Assembly (NCBI RefSeq): GCF_004339765.1
Contig: NZ_SMGO01000002.1
Location: 310,001-374,000 of the forward strand
DNA: 64,000 bases
Source: Albibacterium bauzanense
GTDB taxonomy: Bacteria > Bacteroidota > Bacteroidia > Sphingobacteriales > Sphingobacteriaceae
Direction of reading: 5' to 3'
Below, one piece after another: positions 16,936-25,630 of this stretch. Each line of letters opens with the position of its first letter. The stretch's first letter is position 1. Position numbers and translations under genes: made by a program. The notes beneath the pieces are model-generated. The model was not told the DNA's origin and ran no database searches. It saw only the letters and a program-made list of their open reading frames with translations.

Positions 16936-17853
16936 ATGAAAAGTTTAAAAACATCCATCTGTAGTATCTTTCAAAACAAATATGCTACTGCTCCTAAAGC
17001 AATAACTTTATGGGAGGCCTTAACTACTCCTTGGCAATCGGCACTTATAAAACAAATTCAATCTCTGCCCTATCAATCTTTCGAGCAACATAAGTTAAAG
17101 GGAAAACTATTAGCAATAACCCCGAGTAGTTTTCAACTTGGTGGACGTGGGGAAAAACACCATGTTCACCATAGTGGCTATTTGGCATTTGACATTGACG
17201 GCTTAAAGGACAAACTGGATTATGCCTTCAACAAGATTATTCAATTACCGTATATTTCCTATTGTGGCAAATCAGCTAGTGGCAAAGGCTTATGGGGTCT
17301 TATGCCCATCATGGATCCCTCACTTCACAATGAGCATTTCAATGCAATGGTCACCTATTTTAACAACCTAGGGATAACCATCGACACTGCCCCCAGAAAT
17401 GTTGCTTCTTACCGATTTCTGGCGTATGATCCTCATGCGTATTTTAATGACAATGCCCAAGTTTTTAAAGAAACACAAACGAACGAAAAGATATTTGTCA
17501 AACCAGAAATCAACTATATCCCTATTGAGGTAGATCAGTATAACATCTGGCGACTCTTCAATCAACACGCAGACTTCGACGTGATCCATAATATTCTTTT
17601 AGAAGCAGGCTGGAAATACCATTCTACAAAAGCTGAAAAAGTTCGATATACCCGCCCTGGTAAAGATCCGAGGAATGGACTGAGTGCAGAGTACCACACA
17701 GCCCGTAAAACTTTTTTCGTGTTTAGCAGCGAAGCACCACAAGCTCAATTCTTCATCAATAAAGGGGGCGGTTCTCCTTGTGATATTGTTTTACAGTATG
17801 CCGCACACGGCGATCGAAAAAAAGCCCGAAATATTATAAAATCACATCTATAA
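16936..17853 (+). CDS. VirE/BT4734-like primase-related protein
   Basis: The 305-aa product resembles the N-terminal domain of Bacteroidota BT4734/VirE-type proteins, related to primase-polymerases. Features are HHVHHSGYLAFDIDGLKDK (acidic DID motif), YISYCGKSASGKGLWGLMPI (the S-x-SGKG region of prim-pol-like folds) and APRNVASYRFLAYDPHAYFN. The C-terminal part (~220-305) ends in a small domain with KGGGSPCDIVLQYA. With the upstream ATPase it forms a likely replication module. No helicase domain is fused, unlike longer VirE-family proteins. Confidence 0.7.
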   Translation: MKSLKTSICSIFQNKYATAPKAITLWEALTTPWQSALIKQIQSLPYQSFEQHKLKGKLLAITPSSFQLGGRGEKHHVHHSGYLAFDIDGLKDKLDYAFNKIIQLPYISYCGKSASGKGLWGLMPIMDPSLHNEHFNAMVTYFNNLGITIDTAPRNVASYRFLAYDPHAYFNDNAQVFKETQTNEKIFVKPEINYIPIEVDQYNIWRLFNQHADFDVIHNILLEAGWKYHSTKAEKVRYTRPGKDPRNGLSAEYHTARKTFFVFSSEAPQAQFFINKGGGSPCDIVLQYAAHGDRKKARNIIKSHL

Positions 17854-17987
17854 CCGTTTAAAGGTAGCGAGCCTATAGGTAGTCATCTTGCAATGGCAGG
17901 TAGTGCCTTTGTCTTACGCCACGACGGGATTGGCGAGCAATCCATAAAATAACTCCTGATAGTCGTAAGCCCAAACATTGAATAATC
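17854..17987. other. Candidate origin of transfer (oriT)
   Basis: This 134-bp gap lies just upstream of mobC-mobA and is rich in inverted repeats: GGCA/TGCC (17895-17907), GGATTG/CAATCC with a 5-nt loop (17927-17943), and CTTACG/CGTAAG (17913-17969) enclosing the latter. oriT usually sits beside the relaxase operon and contains such repeats next to the nick site. The nick site itself cannot be identified. Confidence 0.5.
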
Positions 17988-18344
17988 ATGAAAGAAAAGA
18001 TAGATAATAATTCTCAAAAATCCACCAAAGGGGATTTTCAGAAAACCTGTAAGGTTACATTCCGATTAACCGAAAAGGAAAAAAACACATTCATTAATCG
18101 ATCGAAAAAAGCCTATATGTCTCCGAGCGAATTCCTGCGGAGAAGCATTCGAGATTCAAAAATAATTACTCGGTTAAGCCCAGAGGAATTAGAAATCTAT
18201 AAACAGCTGTCGAGGATTGGCCATAACATCAATACCATCCTCAAACTTGCACATATTGCAAATATACATGCGGTTGAAGGTCAATGTCAAGAAATATTAA
18301 GTGCGATTAACAAACATCTTAAACATTTGAGCAATGATTGGTAA
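17988..18344 (+). CDS. mobC: MobC-family mobilization accessory protein
   Basis: The 118-aa product is an oriT-binding relaxosome component. It has a ribbon-helix-helix-like N-terminal half (KVTFRLTEKEKNTFINRSKKAYMSPSEFLRRSI) and the MobC signature RIGHNINTILKLAH near residues 76-90, then a helical C-terminus. It overlaps the relaxase gene by 11 bp, as expected for partners in one complex. Confidence 0.88.
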   Translation: MKEKIDNNSQKSTKGDFQKTCKVTFRLTEKEKNTFINRSKKAYMSPSEFLRRSIRDSKIITRLSPEELEIYKQLSRIGHNINTILKLAHIANIHAVEGQCQEILSAINKHLKHLSNDW

Positions 18345-19302
18345 GACTCTTAAATCTGGATCTAGTTTTTCTGCCACCGTGAATTATGTTGCCGAAAAAG
18401 AAAAGGCAGAAATTCTCTATAGTGAAGGAATCCGTGACTACCTCACAACCAAAGAAATGATTGAGGATTTTAAAGCTCAGTCAAACCTTAATCCTCGTTT
18501 AAACAAATGTGTAGGTCACTGCATTCTTTCCTTTTCTAAAGAGGATTTATCAAAGCTCCAACTTGAAGGAGATATGTCCAAAACGATGTTGGATAGGGCT
18601 AAAGAGTACCTTGAAAAAGTGAACATTGTTAACACTCAATTGCTCATTGTTCGTCATTTTGATCGGGAGGCGGAAGGCTTGCATATGCATGTGATATATA
18701 ATCGGGTTTCGAACTCGGGGAGAACTATTTCAGATAAGAATATTGGGTTGAAGAGCGGGAAAGTATGTCAAGCAATGAATCAGAAATATGAGTATAGCAA
18801 CGGAAGAAAAGGAGAACATCGAGTAAACAGGCATCGACTTAGAGGAACCGACAGCCTTAAATATACAATTCGAGATGCTATTACCGCCCGGTTAAAAACA
18901 TCCAATAACCTCCAGGAACTAAAAGATCAATTACAACGCTACCACGGAATTTCAATGCAATTCAAATATGCAGGCAAAACCGATTTGATACAAGGCGTAT
19001 CCTTCAATCATAAAGAACAATCTATAAAGGGTTCAAGTATTGGATACAGCTACGGGAAACTAAATTCTATTTTCAATGAGAACCAACTTACGATAAAGAA
19101 AAATTTCACTAACCATGCTGATGAATTTAAACCTTTGCTCAACATTATTCAGCCTCATCAATCCATTTCTCATTCACCATTAATACCCAATATTGGCTTA
19201 GGCATAATCAGCGATCTACTCTCGATTAGTGGAACATCTCAATCTGAAGAAGATAATGCACAGAAGAAATGGAAGAAGAAAAGAAAAGGCATACAACGAT
19301 AA
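18334..19302 (+). CDS. mobA: MobA/VirD2-type relaxase (MOBP-like)
   Basis: The 322-aa product nicks oriT and pilots the strand during mobilization. The histidine triad is clear: H108 in RHFDREAEGLHMHVIYNRV plus H117 and H119. The N-terminus MIGKTLKSGSSFSATVNYVAEKEKA contains the likely catalytic tyrosine (Y18), typical of Bacteroidota MobA/B proteins. No coupling or secretion genes follow, so transfer needs helper machinery. The sequence appears intact. Confidence 0.9.
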   Translation: MIGKTLKSGSSFSATVNYVAEKEKAEILYSEGIRDYLTTKEMIEDFKAQSNLNPRLNKCVGHCILSFSKEDLSKLQLEGDMSKTMLDRAKEYLEKVNIVNTQLLIVRHFDREAEGLHMHVIYNRVSNSGRTISDKNIGLKSGKVCQAMNQKYEYSNGRKGEHRVNRHRLRGTDSLKYTIRDAITARLKTSNNLQELKDQLQRYHGISMQFKYAGKTDLIQGVSFNHKEQSIKGSSIGYSYGKLNSIFNENQLTIKKNFTNHADEFKPLLNIIQPHQSISHSPLIPNIGLGIISDLLSISGTSQSEEDNAQKKWKKKRKGIQR

Positions 19303-19325
19303 ATTAACTTTAAATCTATACCCTC

Positions 19326-20000
19326 ATGGAAAACGAAGAAATTAAACACCGAGTTGAATCATTGGAAAAATCCAATGACCTTATTTTAGAAACGATCATA
19401 AAAGACCAGAAAGAATCTGCTTTGGCTCTAGATTCACATATCGAAAGCTTTAAAGAGTATCATAGGAAGCTGGAAGAAGGTGCTCAAAGTAGGAGAGATT
19501 TTGTAAAAACACTAGACCTTTTTTACGATGCAGTACAAAAGGTTGTAGACCATAATGAAACACACCATCAAGCAAGGGATTATTTTAAAAATGTAACAGA
19601 TGAATTTAAACAGCATCTCGATGAATCGAAGGAGTTCATAAAAATCCAAACTGATAAGATCCCCAATTCATTCCAAGTAAAACATCATGTTGCGCCTAGT
19701 TCACTGGGTATCTTAGCAATAATGGTCACCTTAGTACTAACATCAGTCTTTGCTTTAGGCTGGGGCATTGCGAGCTATCACGAAAAAGAATCCTTAAAAG
19801 CTAATAACGTCAAATATCGAATGTTCAGGCACGAATTCCCCCCTTTGGTTCAAAGCATCGACTCTTTGTATTATGAAAATCCTGAAAAAGCAGAGTTGGT
19901 AATTTCCAAACTGGAAGAAGAAGCGGAACTGAGGAAGGCAGCTGAGAGGAAAAGGCTGGAAGCTGAAAGTATTGCTGGAGAGAAAGAGATAGTTGATTAA
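19326..20000 (+). CDS. Coiled-coil membrane protein following the relaxase
   Basis: The 224-aa product has a predicted coiled-coil N-terminal half (~1-110), one transmembrane helix (~127-149, LGILAIMVTLVLTSVFALGW) and a C-terminal charged helix (EEEAELRKAAERKRLEAES). It begins 23 bp after the relaxase stop, so it probably belongs to the mobilization operon. Small membrane proteins in this position are common in Bacteroidota mobilizable elements but have no established function. Confidence 0.6.
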   Translation: MENEEIKHRVESLEKSNDLILETIIKDQKESALALDSHIESFKEYHRKLEEGAQSRRDFVKTLDLFYDAVQKVVDHNETHHQARDYFKNVTDEFKQHLDESKEFIKIQTDKIPNSFQVKHHVAPSSLGILAIMVTLVLTSVFALGWGIASYHEKESLKANNVKYRMFRHEFPPLVQSIDSLYYENPEKAELVISKLEEEAELRKAAERKRLEAESIAGEKEIVD

Positions 20001-20728
20001 ATAGAGGACAAACAAAAAACCACTCCCCCGTCGGCGAAGAGCAGTTTTTAACAACATCTTACAATTAATCACGCCATGTTATTAAAACTGCACATTTCCG
20101 GCTCCCACAAAAGCACATTTAGAAACAAATAACCTGTTAAAAAAAAGAGTATTTGTTCTAAATATACTTTTCTCTCCTAATGCGCCGCTTGCTACAATAA
20201 GTGACAATCTGAATCAAAGGAGCTCGACCAGATTACCTATCCATTTAGAGACTTCCACGATATATCATTTTAGACTATATCGATTTATAAACATATATAC
20301 ACACAACTAAAGATGTGGACACGTTTATGAAGCCCTCTAACCAAAAAGCTAAAGCGGCATATGTATTTTATGTGTTTACATTTTATTAAATATATGTACC
20401 AGAGAGTTTGAGTACAGACGGGTTGGGAATGCAACATTTTTACTTAAGTTTGGTAACAATATTTATGGATACTATAAAAGGGAAAGAATAGTGAAATATA
20501 CTGCATTTAGGAATATTTATGTAGTATATAGGTAAGTTATGCACAAGTTTCCGAAACCTCTCGAAATATAGAGACCAAAACTTAATAATCTAATTGAACA
20601 TATTGAAGATTTAGTTGATGCCGAAAAAAATATGATTAATGAATCTATAGCAAAAGATTGTGTGACAATATTCATTGAAATAGAAGAATAAAAGCTGTCC
20701 ATAACAGTCGTTATTAGCAATAAAAAAA
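20001..20728. other. Intergenic region with a possible gene remnant
   Basis: This 728-bp AT-rich stretch separates the mobilization module from the cargo. No intact gene is seen. Near its end (about 20572-20691) a short frame reads NLIEHIEDLVDAEKNMINES and then IAKDCVTIFIEIEE before a stop; it has no proper start and looks like the tail of a lost gene. No convincing promoter for the gene at 20729 was found. Confidence 0.4.
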
Positions 20729-22081
20729 ATGAACAAATTCTTCGAGGAAATAGAAAAATTGCTTTACCTCACCAGAAACTATGGTGTAGACAATTATATA
20801 AAAAGAGGTGGAAACAAAGATGAAATCAATCCTTATGAATTTTGTAAGTTTTCAAATTTTGGATTTAAAAAAGCCCAACTAAAAGTTTTAGAATTATTAC
20901 GGAAAGAGGCTGAAGTTAAAATGGAAATCAAAAGTAATCTATCTGAAGAACGTTTAAAAAAAGCTAAAGATCAGTTAAAAATAAAACAAATCCAGACTGA
21001 TTTGAAATTGTCAGAAATGAGGGAAGGGTTATTGAGACATGTCATTGATTCAATTGCTTGGCAAATATACGGTGGAAAGAGAGAAATCATGGGACGATAT
21101 TACATGGAAGAAGAAGGAGCAACTTCTATTACTGATGAAGGATTTGAAGCTACTTTAGCCTTAGCAAATAAAATAAATGCTGATCCAACAAAATTTGCAT
21201 TAATTACTGATTTAACAGAAAACATACAAATAGGAGATTTACATGTTTGGTCTCCTAAAGGAATTGATATAATTGAGGTGAAAACAGGAGAGAAAAACAG
21301 AATAGCAATTGAACTATTTGGATTCTATGATACCAATAATCTTAATCCAACAGAATGTATAGAAAGAATTGACGATGCAAAAATGAGAAAGCAAATGCAA
21401 AGAATGCAGAGTCAAAAAGAGAAAATGAAAAAGACGAAAAGGATCTTGAATAAAGATTCAGGGGAATACCAAAAAAATCCTGAGTCAAGAGTCGAAATTC
21501 ATGAGTCTCACTTTCAACAAGAAACATACCATAGTAAGATTTTAGCCTTGATAGAGAAATCCAAAGAAAAAGGTTGGGCTTATGAATCTATTGGGGCAAT
21601 AGTAAATGTTGGTGTTTATCGTGATAACTGGAGATTTGGTGCAGGAAAGGAGGCTTTACTTGAAAGTAATAGAGGATACCAAATAATAGATATAAGAGAA
21701 TGTACGGGGTTCACAATAGGGGAACCTCTTCTTTGCAAACCGTTCCCTGATAAGATAATAATGGATATTATCAAAGGAAATATCATCATTTATATTGGTG
21801 TAGATTTACAACGGGTTATTGATTTTGGTAATGACATTGGAGGTTCAATGAGGTGGTCAACCAAAAAAGAATTACACGATATGAAAACTACTTCACCTCT
21901 AAAAGGTAGAGAGATTATTTCCCATAACAATCGTGGTGTAATAATGGCTGAATCTAAAAATGGAAAGGCCTTTATGGGAGGTGGGTTTATTTGCCGACTA
22001 GTTTTCGACCATTTACATCCTTGGATTGAGATAGCAAATAGAGTTCATACTTATCAAAATGAAATCGAAGACGAAGAATAA
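20729..22081 (+). CDS. Putative PD-(D/E)XK nuclease-like protein, unknown family
   Basis: This 450-aa cargo protein belongs to no family I can name. A nuclease signature is visible: GDLHVWSPKGIDIIEVKTG places D170, E183 and K185 in the D...ExK spacing of PD-(D/E)XK enzymes. N-terminal residues 40-105 are helical and charged; a basic region (~215-245, RKQMQRMQSQKEKMKKTKR) could bind nucleic acid. The C-terminal half is mixed alpha/beta. Lys/Asn/Ile-rich composition suggests AT-rich foreign origin. It lies 94 bp upstream of another nuclease-like gene. A defence role is inferred from context. Confidence 0.6.
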   Translation: MNKFFEEIEKLLYLTRNYGVDNYIKRGGNKDEINPYEFCKFSNFGFKKAQLKVLELLRKEAEVKMEIKSNLSEERLKKAKDQLKIKQIQTDLKLSEMREGLLRHVIDSIAWQIYGGKREIMGRYYMEEEGATSITDEGFEATLALANKINADPTKFALITDLTENIQIGDLHVWSPKGIDIIEVKTGEKNRIAIELFGFYDTNNLNPTECIERIDDAKMRKQMQRMQSQKEKMKKTKRILNKDSGEYQKNPESRVEIHESHFQQETYHSKILALIEKSKEKGWAYESIGAIVNVGVYRDNWRFGAGKEALLESNRGYQIIDIRECTGFTIGEPLLCKPFPDKIIMDIIKGNIIIYIGVDLQRVIDFGNDIGGSMRWSTKKELHDMKTTSPLKGREIISHNNRGVIMAESKNGKAFMGGGFICRLVFDHLHPWIEIANRVHTYQNEIEDEE

Positions 22082-22175
22082 ATAGAGCTGAGAACAAAAT
22101 ACATGACGATCAGAGACCCTATCCGTCGCAAATCGAGAACATTTTTAGTCATGCTAACTCAACAATCGTATCAAA

Positions 22176-25100
22176 ATGAATGAAAGAAAATTTCCTACTC
22201 CTTCTCAATTTTACAGACACCGAAGACCAGAATACTTTTCTGATTCAAAGATTGTAGCAAAAGCTATTTTACCAAGAGAACAATTAGATTATGAGCTTAG
22301 TCAGATCTCTGTAAATCAAAAGCATGATAACTTTGAAACTTTGTGTAGAAAACTGGCTGAAAAACTAATCTCACCAAATTTAATTCCTCAAGTAGGTCCA
22401 ACTGGAGGTGGCGATGGAAAAACAGATTCAGAAACTTATCCTGTTTCGAACTTTATTTCAGATAGATGGTTTGTCGGTGATAACAAATGGAATGAAAATG
22501 AAAATTGGGCTTTTGCGATAAGTGCAAAAACGGATTGGAAACCTAAAGTAAAATCTGATGTCAAAAATATTGTAGACACAAAAAGAGGTTACACTAAAAT
22601 ATTCTTTTTCTCCAATCAAAAAATATCCAGTAAAAAGAAAAAGGATACTCAAGACCAAACAAAGATTGATTACAATATTGAGCTTATTATTTTAGATGCT
22701 GAATGGATACTTGAAAATGTTTATAGCAGCCGCCTATTAAATGATGTAATAGAATCATTGAATTTATCAAGAACATATTTAGAAGAAAAAACCATTGGTT
22801 CTAGAGATACAGAAAGATTAAATCAACTTGAAGAATTAGAGAATCAAATTAACTCTCCAAGTCGATTTTTAGAAATTGATTTTCAATTAATTGAGGACTG
22901 CCTTGAAAGTGCTATAATTTCAAGAATGTTAGAACTTCCAATGGCCGAAGTTATTGGAAGGTTTCAACGCGCATTAAAATTCGCACATAAACTCAATAAT
23001 ATTCAATTAAATATTAGAGTTCATTATCAATTTGCTTGGACATTAATCAATTGGTATGACGATTATAAATCGTTCTATAATGAATTCTTAAATGTAAAAG
23101 AATTAGTCCAGAATGAACCTAATCTGAACAATCTAGAATTTTATTTAAACCTATCAAACATTCTTAAAACAATTTCCAGTATTGACGAAGTTAAAGAAGT
23201 ACTTGTAATCGATAACGAAAAAGAAGATCAAGATTTTATAACGTTTATAATTCAATGTAGTCAAAATAAAGATAAACCATCAACTTCTCTCCTTGCTAAA
23301 TTTCATTTATCATTCTTTCAAATAAGAAAAAAATTAGAAAATGGAATATCTGTTTCTGATGAATTGATAAAGCTTAAAGACTACTTTGAATTAAGTAGAA
23401 ATCATTTAGATATACGATTTGAGCAACTAAAAGACATTATTAATGTTTATGGCGAAATCCTTCCTGATAACAACGACTTTGACAATTTGATTGATGTCAT
23501 TGCAGAAATAGAAGCTACTAGAATATCTGAATTAACTTCTGGTCAAACATATTTAAGTAGAGGTGTTATTAAATTACAAAATAATCTTAATAAGGAAAGT
23601 CTTGTATATTTTGGTAAAGCCGCAAGGAAACTCGCAAAAGATGAAACTCAAATGGAGTTCTATTATTGTTTAATGCTCTTAAGTGAAGCATATTCAAAAC
23701 TAGACCTTTATTGGGCATCATATAATGCTTTAGTAACTGCAACCAACATTTTTGCGAATAATTGGTACACAACAGGAAATTTAAGCCCTAATTTCCTCAA
23801 GGGTGTTGAGAAAATACTTAAGAATGAAGCTATAATAGGAAGAGTTCCTGTACTATTATGTTGGTATGAACTATATTCTGTCTTGAAACGATATTTTCAG
23901 CAAAAAAATGATAATAATAATCTTGAAGACATCCCAACGGAGCATTTGACTGACGCGTGTTTATCTATTAGATTATTAAATATGAGATTTAAAGATTTTG
24001 ATGTTTTAAAATCTTTGCCTGATATTTTTAAAATAAATGAACTGTGGCTAAGTGAGGATGCTGCTTTATATTTATTAGGAAATGAAGACTTGATTGAATT
24101 AGATGAAACAAAAACATCATTAAGAAAAGAGAATTTTCCGGAATACTATAACAAATTTGCTAATCAGCCTTTTGTTGAACAAATTGCCTATGAAACTAAT
24201 TTTTTAAATTCTCAAGAAGTTTCTATTGAAAGTCAAATTCTTGGAATAAAACTTAAAATCACATTTTCACGGAATCCGAAATTATTAATACTAGCAGAAA
24301 ATATACTTGCGTATTTTGAATCATTCCTTGCAACTTCATTTGAGGAAGCTTTTCCAATATCAGAAAACATAAATGTAAATATTGATCTTGAAGAAATTGA
24401 CACTAAGTTCAAAATAGAGGTTATTAATAAAAACTTTATCACAATACATGTAAAAAGTTCAATTGTATTTAGTAGGAGAAATTTTAAAGAACTTATAGAC
24501 GAACTACTTCCTCAAGTTATAGGAGGAAATTATATGTTCAAAGACATCGAACAGTTTTTCGACAGCCTATTTAACAAAGATGAAGTCCATGAAAGATTAT
24601 CTTTAATTTTGGAACATCATAATTTCTTGACTAACGTTTTATCTAACAAACCAAAATTCTTTTTGGAAAACTGGGTAAACAATCAAGTTTCAGAATATAA
24701 ATTATTAAGAACTGAATCTCCTATTTTAATAGATAAGGAATTACAGAAGTTACCTGAAAAAGAAGAAACGGAAGGAAATCCAAAGTTTAAAAACATTTCA
24801 CATAAAAAAATAAAAGCCGAAACTATAATTAATACTGAATTATGGGATAATGCTCAATGGAAAGCTTTTGGATTTTTTGCTTCTCAAGAAATCCCGTTTG
24901 GGATAACTTTATTATTTGAAAACGGCGATTATGGACGAAAAATATTTGAAGAATGGATAACTAATTATGGGAAAAATGATATTAACAACATCATTTCCAT
25001 TACAATTATAAAAGGAATTGATAAAAACAACCCCTACTGGTATAAAGTATTGGTTTGCAAAAATGTAAATAAAAACTTATATAAAGATGGTAATCTGGTG

Positions 25101-25409
25101 TCAATCTCATCTAGATTCCATCGAATGGAACCAGCTAATTACACAAATCTTAATAAGATTACCAAAGGTTATGAAACATTTAAAAAGTATTATCTGATTC
25201 CTTCATATATCGATAGTAATTATAAAATATCACCCTATTTAGATTTAGGAATCCTAAAAACAGAATTAAAGATAATTGACGCTTGGAAAATCGGAATACA
25301 TGACATTGAAAAAGCTGTAATCACTGATGAGGATGACCCAATTATTCCAAATGGAGTCATTGATGCACCAATACTTGAGGTTCTAAAAGAAAAAAAGTTG
25401 AATATTTAA
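22176..25409 (+). CDS. Large putative restriction-type protein, nuclease-like N-terminus plus helical repeats
   Basis: The 1077-aa product starts with a region like Mrr/PD-(D/E)XK enzymes: FETLCRKLAEKLISPNLIPQVGPTGGGDGKTD (acidic D80/D84) followed by WAFAISAKTDWKPKVKSDVKNI with K118, where the usual E/Q two residues before the lysine is S. Residues ~210-600 are mostly helical and TPR-like (for example LYWASYNALVTATNIFANNWY). The C-terminal ~250 residues are mixed alpha/beta. No Walker motif is seen. Its composition is strongly AT-rich. The fold suggests a sensor-nuclease defence protein, but the nuclease assignment is tentative. Confidence 0.6.
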   Translation: MNERKFPTPSQFYRHRRPEYFSDSKIVAKAILPREQLDYELSQISVNQKHDNFETLCRKLAEKLISPNLIPQVGPTGGGDGKTDSETYPVSNFISDRWFVGDNKWNENENWAFAISAKTDWKPKVKSDVKNIVDTKRGYTKIFFFSNQKISSKKKKDTQDQTKIDYNIELIILDAEWILENVYSSRLLNDVIESLNLSRTYLEEKTIGSRDTERLNQLEELENQINSPSRFLEIDFQLIEDCLESAIISRMLELPMAEVIGRFQRALKFAHKLNNIQLNIRVHYQFAWTLINWYDDYKSFYNEFLNVKELVQNEPNLNNLEFYLNLSNILKTISSIDEVKEVLVIDNEKEDQDFITFIIQCSQNKDKPSTSLLAKFHLSFFQIRKKLENGISVSDELIKLKDYFELSRNHLDIRFEQLKDIINVYGEILPDNNDFDNLIDVIAEIEATRISELTSGQTYLSRGVIKLQNNLNKESLVYFGKAARKLAKDETQMEFYYCLMLLSEAYSKLDLYWASYNALVTATNIFANNWYTTGNLSPNFLKGVEKILKNEAIIGRVPVLLCWYELYSVLKRYFQQKNDNNNLEDIPTEHLTDACLSIRLLNMRFKDFDVLKSLPDIFKINELWLSEDAALYLLGNEDLIELDETKTSLRKENFPEYYNKFANQPFVEQIAYETNFLNSQEVSIESQILGIKLKITFSRNPKLLILAENILAYFESFLATSFEEAFPISENINVNIDLEEIDTKFKIEVINKNFITIHVKSSIVFSRRNFKELIDELLPQVIGGNYMFKDIEQFFDSLFNKDEVHERLSLILEHHNFLTNVLSNKPKFFLENWVNNQVSEYKLLRTESPILIDKELQKLPEKEETEGNPKFKNISHKKIKAETIINTELWDNAQWKAFGFFASQEIPFGITLLFENGDYGRKIFEEWITNYGKNDINNIISITIIKGIDKNNPYWYKVLVCKNVNKNLYKDGNLVSISSRFHRMEPANYTNLNKITKGYETFKKYYLIPSYIDSNYKISPYLDLGILKTELKIIDAWKIGIHDIEKAVITDEDDPIIPNGVIDAPILEVLKEKKLNI

Positions 25410-25630
25410 TAAGCATAAAGAAAAATTACTAGAAAGAATACTATACGACAAAATCATTATCTTGGAAGCTCGAAGAACTTCGGCTCATTAATATTTGAGG
25501 TTGAATTAGCAGGAAGCCTAATTTTTAACGATCCGGAGAAGAATCTGAACAGAGTTAAAAGGAAAAGGTTCTTATCTTTTATTCCTACTTTTACAACAAT
25601 AGCAAACAATTAGAAATTTTAGTCCCCAGA

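Noticed and set aside
20517-20720. 67-aa minus-strand frame in the gap after the mobilization genes
   Set aside because: Its opposite strand contains a more protein-like remnant (IAKDCVTIFIEIEE), and the minus frame has no recognisable motif or promoter.
25410-25630. Short frames (for example SSKNFGSLIFEVELAGSLIF) between the 1077-aa gene and the methyltransferase
   Set aside because: No start codon or family match is visible, and two frames are about equally open; I could not separate a remnant from chance.
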